DNA of 64,000 nt. Source: Herpomyces periplanetae (taxonomy: Eukaryota; Ascomycota; Laboulbeniomycetes; Herpomycetales; Herpomycetaceae). Positions within the stretch are counted from its first letter, which is position 1. Each line of letters starts with the position of its first letter. Made by a program: the position numbers and the translations under genes. Below the pieces are notes generated by a model. It was not told the origin of the DNA, made no database searches, and saw only the letters and a program-made list of their open reading frames with translations. This document shows positions 32,979 to 45,300 of this stretch, in pieces. The DNA is taken from contig WMKJ01000008.1 in assembly GCA_009733715.1 (NCBI GenBank), positions 1-64,000 of the forward strand, read 5' to 3'.

Positions 32979-34894
32979 ATGTCATGGTCTGGTATGTGCT
33001 TTAAAATAATGATCAACAATTTTTGCATTCCATTGTTTCAGCCGAAATTTTTTATGCTTCAGGTAATTTCCTGGGATTAATTTTATCGATTATTAGGCTT
33101 CAAAAAAACTATGGACCGGGCTAAAACCCAGGTCATGATGAAAGCGGGCCAAGTTGATCGTACAATTGATCGAGATTTTGAATGCGAACTTCGGTACGGA
33201 AGCTCCTCTTTTCCCACCTTTTCACGGCTACCCTACTTTGAATCGGATGATAGAATATGAAAGAGAGAGAGAAAGAAAGTAGAAATTTCAGGCCATGGAA
33301 GGATTGCTATAAATGATCACAGTTCACTCCGCATTTCGCTTGCTTGTGTACATACTCATCCCAAATCTTCATACCCTCAGCTAAATTTCATCCTTCACTT
33401 AATTTTTTAATCGATGCTTGTGCATGCTTCTATTCCCCATATCTGGTTTTCCTACAATTTTTTCAGCCTTCAAGACAATTACTCCATCCCCTCAACCTTG
33501 TTTTTCCAGGAATCTTTTCCCATTTTTGTATCCTCACGATCATCCAGACGTACATATTTTCACTCATCTAAGGTTTTCATTTTCAATTCGTCCAAATTAC
33601 AATGAATAAATTTACCGATATCATACTTTCTGCTTCAAACACATTTACACCTCCTTTGGTTTGTTCAACTCTCGGTCCGGACATCTCTGAACATTTAGAG
33701 CTAAAAACCTGGAACGACACGTCAAAATATAGCGATAACTATCTCCAGGCCCAATCATTATCAAACGTTAAAATTACTTCGCCATCTTTCTCTCACTCTT
33801 TCGAGCTATCGATCCCCGATCTTCTCCCAGAATTGTACCACCCGCCGTCATTTTGTTTCATTAACCCAAGTTTTCTACGAGCCTCAGACAAAAACTAAAC
33901 TATATCAATTAATTAGTCGATTTCGAACCATGGAAACTGCAGCGTTAAAAGTGCTAAAGTGTAGTAAGGGTTACCTTGATTCATTGCGAGGTAAGTTTGA
34001 TATCCCCAGCGGTCTGGTGACCCTCCAACATGGAATAAGTGAAAAATTTAGCTCTTTACAATGCCAAAATTTAATTAAATGTTTACCTTAGCGTTGGCGG
34101 CATCCCAAATTCGAATCGCTGAAACTATTGATGCCTTCTATGGTGAATCGGGTAATTCTGACGGGATTAGTCGAGCATATAAGAAAACCCTTGATGATTT
34201 AGACGCAAAAGCTATAAAAGCACTCGATGGTCCTTACAGGTAGGTTACATTCCCTCTAGCGTGTGTTTACTCATCCACCTAATGAATGGCGCGCGCGCTC
34301 TGCCTACACACTAACTCGAGTCGGAGTTAATTTGCTGAACTGGTAGTTTGGCCTTGGGCCTTCATCACCTCCCTTTCCCTTTTCACACAAGCATTCACCC
34401 CCAATACTTACGCTTGGTTTTATTGCAGAGTTTGCGTACTTGATCCAATTAGTGGATTTTGCGATTATTTTGCCGCCGTTAACGAAGTTGTTCGTAAGCA
34501 TGAACACAAACGGACAGACTATGATGGTTTACGCGCAAGAGTTCGTCGATTGGTGGAGCGTCCCGATAAAGACTCCTCAAGATTACCCCAAGCTGAACGA
34601 GACGCAGATTCAGCTCGCCGAGCCTATGAAGCTTTGAACACTCAGCTTCTCACTGAACTACCTAAATTGATCGAACTGCGGGTTCCTTTACTTGATCCTA
34701 GTTTTGAAGCTTTAGTCAAAATTCAACTGCGATTTTGCACGGAATCGTATGCGAAATTAGCCCAAATTCAACAACAAATGCAGCCTTCATTCGGACTTAA
34801 TGGCTCAAGTGGAGAAACATGTGAGAGTTTACGCTCTAACGTCGAAGAAGTGCTGCAGGAAATACGTGACTTGAGCATTGCTGGGACGGTCTAG
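32979..34894 (+). CDS. RVS161: BAR-domain protein Rvs161/Hob3 (amphiphysin/BIN3 family)
   Basis: Five exons, 32979-32991, 33097-33193, 33917-33990, 34092-34239 and 34429-34894, encode 265 aa, exactly the yeast Rvs161 length. Joined, it begins MSWSGFKKTMDRAKTQVMMK and continues with DRTIDRDFECELRRFRTMET, KGYLDSLRALAASQIRIAET, AAVNEVVRKHEHKRTDYDGL and LDPSFEALVKIQLRFCTESY, all hallmarks of the Hob3/Rvs161 N-BAR domain. It lacks an SH3 domain, as this subfamily does. It should dimerise with an Rvs167-type partner, bend membranes at endocytic sites and influence actin and polarity. Exon 1 is only 13 nt. Intron 2 is 723 nt, far longer than any other in the window, and contains a separate TATA box and ORF. 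Confidence 0.95.
33308..33313 (+). promoter_or_regulatory. TATA box inside RVS161 intron 2
   Basis: TATAAA followed by about 290 nt of C+T-rich sequence and then an ATG at 33602. This repeats the layout seen before the subtilase gene (TATAAA at 7074, about 380 nt of pyrimidines, ATG at 7460), so it looks like a promoter rather than ordinary intron sequence. Confidence 0.4.
33602..33898 (+). CDS. Hypothetical ORF nested in RVS161 intron 2
   Basis: A 98-codon frame starting at an ATG with A at -3 (ACAATGAA) and ending 18 nt before the intron acceptor. The translation is soluble and mixed in composition (NKFTDIILSASNTFT, SEHLELKTWNDTSKYSDNYL, SFELSIPDLLPELY), unlike the Ser/Phe/Leu-rich translations of random pyrimidine tracts. 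It does not reach into RVS161 exon 3, so it is not an alternative N-terminus without further splicing. No family is recognised. It may be a nested gene on the same strand, or chance. Confidence 0.35.
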   Translation: MNKFTDIILSASNTFTPPLVCSTLGPDISEHLELKTWNDTSKYSDNYLQAQSLSNVKITSPSFSHSFELSIPDLLPELYHPPSFCFINPSFLRASDKN

Positions 34895-35820
34895 CATGTA
34901 TCAAGCTTTCTTGTTTAGCTTGTACGAGACTGGTCCTTGCATGGTCCCTCGCATCTCTCTAGTATTTTCTTCTGCAACTTTCGGCGTTATTACTGGCCTT
35001 TTCGCCTTTTCTATCATACTGCTTCCCATTGATATACGCGACGTTGAAATGTCTCTTCATCTGGAAACTTTATCGAATTTCTTTCCCTTCAAAGTTATTG
35101 ACGCTGTCTAACATTATTGAGTAATGTTTGACTCATGCGACCGACTTGACGCTCGGCTCTAGTTCTTTTCAATCATAGTTTTTTTCCACGAAACTATTCT
35201 TCACGATATCCGTGCAATGTGAAGACGAACGACTGCTGGATATGTTTGCGATGCCGTTCCTCTGGACAAATGCTTTTTCCGTGTATTTGTACGTCTTTGT
35301 TCTACTTTTTATTTATCGGACTGTCTGATGATGGTTGAAAGGATAGACTTCCTATTATGTCGTTCGTTCACTCGGCTTTTGCAATTTACTCAGCCTGGTG
35401 CTTCTTCATATCATGATTATGGTCATCATCGTTCCGTTCAATAAAAGTTGAATTTAACTTTGCCCCCAGGTATGCAGAGTATCATCACTTGTTACTGTTT
35501 CGTTTTTATCATAAATTTTACGCAAATCACACTCAATTTCTTTGTCCGATTGATTGCAGCACGCGCTAGTTCGAATGTGTATAATCGGATCATGCTACTT
35601 CGACTTAATGAGAAACTTTTCGCTCAAAGATTCTTACAGATTTGAACGGTCAAATTGGCTGTGGTAGATAATGGGAAATATGGGCATATAGTTCATCTCG
35701 CACGATGGTATTAGACAATACCACCACAAATTCAATAAAGGTGTAGTACGCCCGGTTAAACACATTTACGTACACAGGGACGTTTATAGCATTGAAAGGA
35801 ATCGGCTGAAGGTCGTTTGA
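34895..35820. other. Convergent intergenic region RVS161/PFK-2
   Basis: About 930 nt, pyrimidine-rich on the plus strand in the first half. Frames at 34878-35111 and 35448-35645 are hydrophobic and lack homologous features. It holds the two 3' untranslated regions; no RNA gene seen. Confidence 0.5.
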
Positions 35821-37400
35821 CTATTCGCTGAATAGACTTGGATTAATGAGTGACTGCTGATCAGACAGATGAATGCTTTCGGGTAGATTGGGTATCTGGA
35901 TTCGATTTGCGATATTTTGGTATGAATCTGAATCAATCTTTTGGACAAAGTTCATTTGAAAATTTGCAAGTTAGCCGAGTTATGTAGTGAAAGAAACATA
36001 ATGAATTGAGTTACCTGGACTATCTCATGACGGGGAAATCTTAATGTGGAAATGTCAGTTGCATGACAAGTCATTAAGTAGCCATAGAGAACGCGCAGTA
36101 CACTTTCATGAGCTATAACGAGTAAATCATTCTTCTCTCTCTCACGTTCAAATATAACGGGCTCAAGACGAACGGCAAGGTCATGGTACGACTCGGCACG
36201 GGGAAATCGATGATGATAAGGGTCACTAAGATGCTTAACGGAATCCTCGGGGAACTTTTGACGGATTTCGTCGTCAGTCATTCCCTCACATACGCCAGGG
36301 TTAATGGGGGAAAGCTGTGTAAAACATCTAATAGGAAAATGTCTCGTGGTCATGTACGCAGCCGTTTCTCTTGAGCGTTTTTGGATGCAAGTCCATATGG
36401 CAAGGTCACTGGAAATGTGATTATCACCAACTTTAATATTCTGGTCATGGAGCAATTTTTCACGGTGTTCTAATAATGTTTGGCACATTTTATCAGCATA
36501 AATTACTCCATCGGAGGATAAAGGAGCATCAACTCTAGAAGATTCGGATTCTACGGTGGGGCCGGCTCTCACAAGATAAATACGCCGAAATTTAGTTTGC
36601 AAGTTCAACAAGTAAAACACGATTCTCTGAGACAAGTATCCAAAGGCACAATTGTTGACAATTACACGTTGGCCAGCATTTACCATTTTGATCCAATGAA
36701 GGTCAGGCTCTTCGATAGCTTGGTAGACGGGGATTCTTTGGGATATTCTTGCTAGGTATTGTTTTATCTCATCGTCAGAGGCAGGACCTTGGTAATCCGG
36801 AGAGTAAAACTTTAAACGTCGTAAGTTCCCTTCTATTATACTTTCATCGGTACATAAAGATTCGATGAACATGGTCTTTACATTACGAGATTTGAAATCA
36901 TCAGCCAACTCACGGCGCTCTTTAGCAATAGGATTAACAGCATCATAAATGGCAACCTGGCCATTTTCTTGCTCGAGAAACCGGAGGATATCATTGCGAC
37001 ACTGCTGAACGATTTGTTTGCGAAGGTTAATAGTTTGATCTGACGCGTCACAATAAAAGTAGTCATCAGGGATCTCTTTACCCTGAGCAAGGGCAGCACG
37101 TCGGTAATCGCCCAGATGAAAGACGTGGGATTTCACGCCCAACCAACGTAGATATCGGGTAATAGCAACTGAAATATGGGTTTTACCTCGAGCGGGAAGT
37201 CCGACAATGACAATTAATATTCGACCTGCATGAAATAATCGGCCAGACTCGGTGCTGTATAATTGTGCGGGGGCGAGTTCGACATCTTCGGGAAGATCGT
37301 GAACAGCGTCTACGAAAACGTTGGAAAGTTTTCGAGGTCGGGATAAGGGAGGTGGAGGTGAAAGACTGTCTGATTTACTGGGTGATATTGAAAAAGACAT
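35821..37400 (-). CDS. 6-phosphofructo-2-kinase with inactivated bisphosphatase domain
   Basis: Exons 37400-36015 and 35937-35821 encode 500 aa; the small second exon restores the family ending (HEIVQ then IDSDSYQNIANRIQIPNLPE). The kinase domain has the P-loop GLPARGKT (67-74), YDAVNPIAKERR and RRLKFYSPDYQG. The bisphosphatase (histidine phosphatase) domain keeps GVCEGMTDDEI (Glu372) and AHESVLRVLYGYL (His431), but the catalytic RHG motif reads LVRAGPT, Ala279 replacing the His that is phosphorylated during catalysis. The enzyme should therefore make, but not break down, fructose 2,6-bisphosphate, the activator of glycolytic PFK-1. Budding-yeast Pfk26 also lacks this His. The short N-terminus (1-60) has SP sites (SPSKS, SLSPP) that could be kinase targets. 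Confidence 0.93.
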
Positions 37401-40400
37401 CTAGGATACGGACGCGCAAGTCCGAAAAGTGATTATCATAGAGTATCGAGACTACTATACTTAGCCTGATACGAGGGGTGAGTAAGGATGAAAGATGTAT
37501 CACTACAGTGACAGACTTACGGAATATTGAACATGCTCGATTTGTTTAACGCGAATTTACGGAATGGTTTATCCGCGAGGTCACAAAATAAGTAACAGAG
37601 GCGCACACGACTTTACTGTGAAGGAAACTTTGGAGGTCGTTGGGAGGATAGAGGACGGGCTTTGGTATAAATAGAGCATTGAAATTAAAGTTAAGGTGTG
37701 AGGAAAGGATTAAATGAACGTTAAGTGTGGACGATCAACGAATAACGGGGGAGAATGCACACATGCTTTAGCGGGTTTAAAGCTTAAAAGTTTGTTAAGC
37801 AGATACGCTAAGTGGATATGAGCCCCAAGATGAGATAGCGAGTACAAGGGTCCAAGTCATGATAGCGTATGAATAGGAAGCCACGTTTAGCTTGAAGATT
37901 TAGCACTTGGGGAATGGATTTAATTGCTTTGGTATCTAATGGATGGGAAGAGGAGAGCGAGCCGATGAAGGAAGTGTACGGTGTAAAGTTTGTTAAGGAT
38001 GAAGGGGTTGTGGTTGGAGAGAATCCTCCCACAGCGTTAATTACTGAGAAAGTATATTAATCGGGGAAGGGTTAATATATCCGATGAATGATTAGATTTT
38101 AGGCTACGCTTGGACAATTACAAAGTAGATTAGCGCGGAATATAGCTGCGTATTTTATAAAGCCGAGCTAAGGGAGAATTTAAGTAATTTGCGAAGGTTT
38201 GTTTAAGTGAAAACAAACGTAAAAGCCGCGAGAGAGACGTTAGACCGAGGCTTATCAGGATGTTGTGAAATGGATAGACAAGATTGCTTAAATAGGACGA
38301 AAGAATGTCCGAATGAGGGTAGAGTGGGCATATGATTAAATGGATCGTCGGTCCATTTTAAGTTAAACGGGGGAAATTGATAGTTTGGTTGTGGAAAAGA
38401 GGGGAAAAAGGGTAGTGTGGAGCTTGAAGAGAGGTTTTGAGACAGTGGGTAGCTAGGGGTCCAGTACGATCTAGTTGACCATTTTTGGGTGGGAGGGGAA
38501 AAGAAAATGGACGAAATGGTCTTGGAATGGCGAAGTGAAGCCATATGTGATTATTAGAACTAGTAGGGGGATATGCAAATATGATTGAAGTGATGGAATG
38601 GATATTTTTAACAGACAATTAAGAGTTAGGTTGACGAAAGGTAAAGAAGGGATTGGGAATTAACCAATGGACTAGTGGTGCAGTGGGTGAGTGATTAAAA
38701 GAGTGACAAGCTCCCAGTAGTGAGTTGACCTGACCAACTAATTCTTGACATTAAAATTATTTGGTTAGACATTATGGGATTAATTGAACGCAATTAGCCG
38801 ACCGATACAACGTTCATGGTTTAGTCGGGATTAAGACTAAGTTCTTTATTGAGTATAGCAACTTGTTTCATCAAGTATATTTAGGTATATCGTGTTGGAC
38901 TGACTCCTTTAACGAGTTATGGATTAGTTTTGCAAGTTAAACCTTGACAAATGTTAGCGTGTAGTTGATGAAATTATTTTATCAATAATAGAAAAACTAC
39001 TCAAGAAAAGGATGGAGACACATAATTGGAATTGCACTAGATTTATCAAAGTTTACTTTAATGGAATGCGAACACAAAGACGGAAGGCCTATACACTACC
39101 ATGATCATCATCACATTCTCTTTGTGTATAGGATGAAGGCAGATAAATGCGAAAAAGTTTGCGAATTTTTGCCGTAAAATCGATAAAATCAGTTAATGTA
39201 TGACGTCAGACGATGCATAAATCGTGTGCAAACCAGACAGACAACATTTTACGTGAACCAATGGATAAACGGACCTCGGAGATCAAGTAGACCCAACCTA
39301 AGTGGAACCTAAGCGCAACAAGACGAGACGAGACAGCCGTAAGGCTGAGCAATACATCGGAACCATGCAAATAAGGAGGGGAGGTGTATGCAATACGATG
39401 GAGAAGTTAGAGTCAGGGAAAACGAATAGCATAGCATAGCATGGCATGGCACGACATGGTGGAGAATTTGATGGTTTATAACCAAGGGAGATTTAATAGT
39501 TTTACTAAAGAACAAAGTACGCTTTATGATCCAGTTTGGCTCAATTATACGGTTATACGAAGCGGATGCGGGTTGATATGAAGTTGATTTCGGTTAGGCT
39601 TATACCAGCGGGATGGATGATTATCGCGATGTTTTACACGGCTAACTGTAAGCATGGTCATGAAAGTATTTTTGCGCTAATCTTGATTATGGAAGTGAAT
39701 CAAACTTAGGGCGAAGCAACCAGGTAAGTGAGAAAGCACTATATACATATGTGAAAAGAGAATTATGCATGGGTGCGGGCGTGCGTGCGTGCGTGCGTGC
39801 GTGCGTGCATGCATGCATTCATTCATGCCTGTGTATACGAATTTTTCATGTAGGTGTACTTACGGTTATTTGATCAATCAGATGCAAAAGTTTGGCGCAC
39901 CCAATTTCAGGCTCGTTGAGCTAAGTTTGGCTACGTTAAACTAAGCAATAATCGTCACCATCTGTGTCATCACTAGTTGGGTGTGCGGTAAGGTTAAAAA
40001 TGTGTAATTTACTCAATTGGCTTATCATGCCATGCCTGAATACATGCATAGATAACTTTACTCTAGTAAAATGTACCCTTGTTGAAAAGTTAGGTAGATA
40101 TTAAGTTTAACTGGGCCAAAAGGTTGTTAAGGTGTCCAACTTTTACCCGAGGTCCACCATACTATACTATAGTTTAGCTTATTGGGTGAAACCCCGGGAT
40201 TTTGTTTGGAATAAGCAAAACGGTGTTAATAATTTCCATTGAAGAAACTGACGTGGAAGTAAAGTGTTCGATTTACAAATACTAGATGTACATTTTAAAA
40301 TGAAGAGAATAGTTCCGCATAGGGGAGATGGTAGAAGCTTTACAACTGGATAATGTTGTACGTTAGCGTACTGAATCAGGCACAAGTTCTATTGAACGTG

Positions 40401-40650
40401 GGAGAAGGACAAAGCAAAAATGCAAGACTAAATGATAATTATGTGATAAGGAGGTTAAAGATATCGTAAAGAATGGGATCCATTAGTTTAGAGGATTTAG
40501 TGGTTTGAGCAACGCTAAAAGTATACGAAAATAAAACTAAGTCATGGTAAGGGATACTGAACCAAATCAAGTATACACGAAACAAGATGACATGATATAC
40601 AATGCCATGGTAAATGATAAATTATATCATATAGTTTATACGATAAATAA
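37401..40650. other. Gene desert, purine-rich on + strand
   Basis: About 3.2 kb with no supportable gene. The plus strand is purine-rich out to about 40.6 kb, so the PFK-2 gene's own strand is pyrimidine-rich upstream, like other leaders here. Minus-strand frames (37808-38618, 39309-39515) are composition products. A GTGC tetranucleotide repeat is at 39776-39812, GACGA and GCATA repeats at 39312-39460, and an AT-rich stretch at about 40600-40650 marks the right border. Confidence 0.5.
39776..39832. repeat. (GTGC)n microsatellite passing into GCAT and TTCA repeats
   Basis: About seven near-perfect GTGC/GCGT units followed by three GCAT units and TTCA copies. Alternating purine-pyrimidine sequence of this kind can adopt Z-DNA. 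A shorter related tract is at 42094-42125. Confidence 0.8.
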
Positions 40651-42355
40651 TTAGGGAAAATGGTTGTCCAAATCTCGATCTCATCACCAGCATGCACCTT
40701 CCTTCCACCCCAAATTCACCCGGAAAATCGCTTTTTCCCATCCTTCTACTCCAACCTACTTCCCACTTGGGAAACTTCCTCGACCCACTGACTCAGCTCC
40801 CCAGCCGGATTATCTATCAGCCGCCCCACCCGGCTTATGTCATCCTCTTCTACTGTCGGAGCCTCGTTAATCCAGCCTGGCACCCTACTCCAAGTCGATT
40901 AGTAAGCTATTCCGAGGTGGTTCGGGTCACGGCGATATTTTTATCGGGAAAGATGATCGGGACGTGAGTGGAAGATCGAGAGTCGTATATGCCGCATGAC
41001 AAATGGTGTTGTGGGCCGGCTTCCCGAGCAATTTCGTCGCCTGTAATCGTAAGCCGATCCATTTTTCTCGGGCCGGTGCCTATTTGAAATCGAAACTCGT
41101 TCAATTTCCTTCTTTTTCGCGTTTTCGCGTTTTTCAGTCGTATTTTTCTCGTTTTTACCTTAACATTCTTCAATCTTCTCTATCTATATCCCTTCTTCCC
41201 TCCCTTTATTCCCCTTGCCCTCTCCTTCAATATTTTATCATCCTTTCCAATCCATTCATTCACTTTTCTTCCCAATTTCATTCATCATGCCTTCTCTTCT
41301 CCTTGTCTCATTCCCACATCCCTCCCTTACTTACTTCTTTTCCTCCCTCTTCCCCCTCACACCACCCGTTATCACACACCAATTTTTATATTATACACAC
41401 TTTCATCATTAATTCTCTTCTACTCTATTCTTCTCCACTCCCTTCTGCCCTACTACCCTTTATCTACTCTCCTCATCAACCTCCCTTTCTTCCTCTCCAT
41501 ATTCCCCTCTCTATCACACCTCTTCGCTCCGCTCCCACCTCCCTCTATCCCTCCCTCCATTCCTCCTCCCTTCCCTTCATCTCACCTCACCTCACGTCCC
41601 CCCCTCCTCTTCTCTCCTCCGCTCATCTTCCTACTCATCCGATTACTACGGCTAATACTCCCCCATTATCTTATCAAATTCCCGATCCGTTATTTCAACT
41701 AACTAGTCCCCTCAACCTCCCCTTCACACTAACTATTCTCGAAACTATTACCTCATAACAAACTATATTAATAGTTAGGGCGAACCATCCGAGTCCTATG
41801 CGCGTTAAAATTGACTATAGTTTCATCATTACCTTTACCTGTGGATATTTCCTTCGATCATCTTACCTTACCTCACCTTACCCTCTGGTTGTAGTTAACC
41901 ATCCACTCCGGTCGATAAACTCTACTCCATTTAAACTCGGCTCTCCTAGGTTACCACCAAACTTTATTTAAGTGTGGTATACACATGCACACGCAAGCAC
42001 ACTGCCAAACACAAGATACCCGTTTCCACTAAAACCACAGGGCTTAGACTTGTTCAACACACTTGGTCTCGTCGGACTCGGTCCATCATCCGTGCGTACA
42101 TGCGTGCATACGTGCGTGCGCTCGCTTGAGCTTACTCTTTTGCTACTACCAGCGTCTACCGTTGGCTTTAACATGCGCTAAACGTACCAACGGCGCCATA
42201 ACCATCACCGCCTACACCCCCTCCACCTCCTCCATAGCTTCCGCTATACCCAATTTCCTCCCTTGACTCACCCTTCTCCTCTACCCGTTCTGACTACCCG
42301 ATCTCATACCAAGCCTTCCGGTACAACACGGCAAATCCTCATTCTCCATTCACTG
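40651..42355 (+). promoter_or_regulatory. Pyrimidine-rich upstream region of the 1295-aa gene
   Basis: Sharp change to C+T-rich plus strand at about 40.65 kb. The first 450 nt (40680-41110) are GC-richer than the surroundings, and in one frame read SKLFRGGSGHGDIFIGKDDR up to a TGA at 40998-41000, but that frame is broken by a stop upstream and has no start, so I do not call a gene. From 41110 to 41760 the strand is nearly pure pyrimidine; the 251-codon open frame over it is a composition artefact. The rest, to 42355, is mixed C-rich sequence. Confidence 0.4.
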
Positions 42356-45300
42356 ATGCAGCTGGTTACCTCCCTCATTATCCTGTGCTCGTCAATCTTA
42401 TCCTCTGGTAAACTGTTTCTTGCCCACTATGCTATGGCCTCTCTGACGCTCGTGTGGTTAATCGGGCTTTTATCCACTATTATCTGGGGTATGAATAAAC
42501 GTATCCATTTTATACCTGTAAATACCACAAAGTTTATCAGTTTTACCATTCGTTTCTATTACTACATCGTCTCTGTAACGGAGTCTCTCGTCCCTGAAAC
42601 CCTTGACCTTGGTACCGTCACTCTATTGAACTCGTTTATTATTTTCGTTCGTCGTTTATTACAACCACCACTCTCCGGCCTGTGGTCATCTTTGCAGTTT
42701 TCACTACCGCTTGTTCTGGTTGAGTCCCTCATCTTACTTTGCGCTTTCGCAGTGGTGTTACCTTTACTCTGCGACCGGCTTCACGCTAGTCAAACTACTT
42801 TATATTTACCTTCTCAATTATCAAACTCCCACGAGGCTGCTCCAAATTTACCAGTTTCCCCATCCACCCACAATACCAGAAATATACATCGTTGCCATTA
42901 TCTAGCTCTGCTACTTTGGCTGGTGTTGCTGCCTTGTCGTCTCGTTTATCGTACAAAAATTTTCCTCTTTCTAACCGCCTTGTGTTCTCATTTAAAACGT
43001 GGACTACATCATTCTAAGCTTTTTTGGTTCAAAATGAACAAAAGTACCAGCGGCGTTACCCTCAAACCGCATATGACCTCTGAATCTTTATCTCAATCAT
43101 CACGTTTATCTACAACGCGTGTATCAACGCAACGCTTTGATGGGAATACTCGCTCTAACGGATCTTCGCAACTCGAGATCATGAAAGGCTCTGGTAATGG
43201 TAATACTGGCCCTGCTGCAAAATCTAATGAATCCGATTCCTTATCGACCAAACTGGCAAATTTAGAGCAACAAGCCGCTCAAATTAGTGCCCAAAATGTA
43301 GCCTATGAACAGGAAAATCGAGCACTCTATTTACGACTTACAAATTTGACCGATGCGACTGCTGATGCAGATAAACATATTTATCATGTTGCTGCGAGGA
43401 TAAATGCAGTACGGACTGAAATATCACATTTGAATTTACTGTCAAAACGCACCAGTGAGCTGAATGATTGGTTATCGGATCCAAATTTTAAATTATCCGA
43501 TTTTGATTTACTGGAGAATGCTTGGTTAAATTCTACTCAGTATAAGAACGAGGTGTTACGACCAAATGAGAATCCAACAACTCGTAATCTTATGAGTGTG
43601 AACGGTAGCAACACTGCTTGTATCAATTCCAATAGGCTCTCTTTTATGAGTAACAACTTGGAACATGAATCGTTACTCTCCCGATCAATTTTATCAGAAC
43701 CCGATTTTATCGAGTCTGACGAGGGTGATGATGAAGATGGAAGCGAAACTTGTAACGACGGACATACCGATTCCAAGTGTAACCCATGCAAATGTGGGTT
43801 AAATGAGCCACCCGAATGTCCACCTCTCCCCAACAGATCAATTACCCCCCCTACACTCACTAATGAACCTTTGAATGAACGTGTTTCAAGGGATAACTAT
43901 AGTTCACCGCCGGGTCAAATTACTCAGAACGAGCCTTCACAAGATGGTGATAATTCAAAGTTGTTTGAATTAATTGAAGAATTAAAGAATCGTTTAGTTG
44001 AATCCCAGCGTGAAATTGATTTACTACGGAATCAGGCCAGGCCTCTATCAACTAGTTCTGTTACTTCACCTTCGTTAGTGTCATCACTAAGTGACCAGCG
44101 TTCTAGACATACCCTTTCCCCGGCCTCAATTAAAACTGAAGGAAATGAAGGAATTAACTTTGGAAATCAGTCTTTAAATGATCTGGATTATTCGGGCAAT
44201 TGTGGAGTTCAATCTTCCAATATTCCGTTCACTTTGGAATCTATACCCGAAGGATATCAGATGGAACAGGCTCCCCCGGTAAAAGATGCCGGTTCGTCAT
44301 CGTCCGCTTCGACTCCGCATATTTCAGTGTTTGACTCACAGGTAAAATCCCGTGATATTAAACGGCAAGGAAAAGAGAACGTGGATTTAAGTATCATGAA
44401 AAATGAAAGCTCCGACTTACACTTTAATGATTCAAATGCCCGTCCGAACGACAACACGCCACTCTCGGTTGAAGGTTGCTCAAGTGAATTAGTAAAGGAT
44501 GGTCAGTCCACATCACTGAATGCATCCCTTCGTACTAGTAATTGGGCAAAGAACCTTTCATCCTCTCCAAATCGAGGTATCGATGATAGAACTAGCAATA
44601 GTGCCTCAGACTTTGATATTAGTGTTGGACAAAATTCCCCCATTAACTTGAGATACTCTATAGCTTCTCTGAAAAGTATACTTGGGGCAGGCTCTTCAAC
44701 TGATCAATCTCCTGTTAGCCACGGTGGTGATACAGATTATTCTGACCGGAAGGCCTCATCTACAATTTCCGATTTATTTGATTCTCCGCAAATGACAGAT
44801 CTTTCGCCTTGTGATCTACCTCGAGGAGTGTCATCTTACACTAATAACGGTAATCACGGCAATAAAAAAGATTCAACTTCACCTACTACTAAAGGGCTTG
44901 ATGAAAAACATAATATTTCTAGACATCAAGTGGATTGGTCTCTTCAAAATCATAATGACAATAATTCACGTGCGAGACTGCGTCAGTCGTCTGGCTCATC
45001 GGTTTCATCATCATCGACTTCACAAGCTCCCGGAGGAACCCTAAAGGAATATGATGTTCCTAATCCTCCTTCAACCGCAACGTCTCGGCGGAAGTGCCCT
45101 CGTCACTCGCTTCAGGGTATTCCGTCTACATTATCCCACGGTTTCTCATGTCCTCACGTTTCACAGGACAACTCTATGGGCAACGTTTCTACTACATGTA
45201 CGGGAATTCGTGCGACCTCATGCCCCTTAGTTGCCGTGCAACAAAGGAGAGTACCACCAGTTCCACCCCGTACTTCTAGCGGTAGCAATTCTATTCCAAA

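Noticed and set aside
34878-35645. Hydrophobic frames downstream of RVS161
   Set aside because: They overlap the RVS161 3' end or its probable 3' untranslated region and have the composition of the local T-rich strand.
41003-41758. 251-codon plus-strand open frame
   Set aside because: Nearly pure C+T sequence encodes Ser/Pro/Leu/Phe repeats; shorter frames are open alongside, and there is no family signal.
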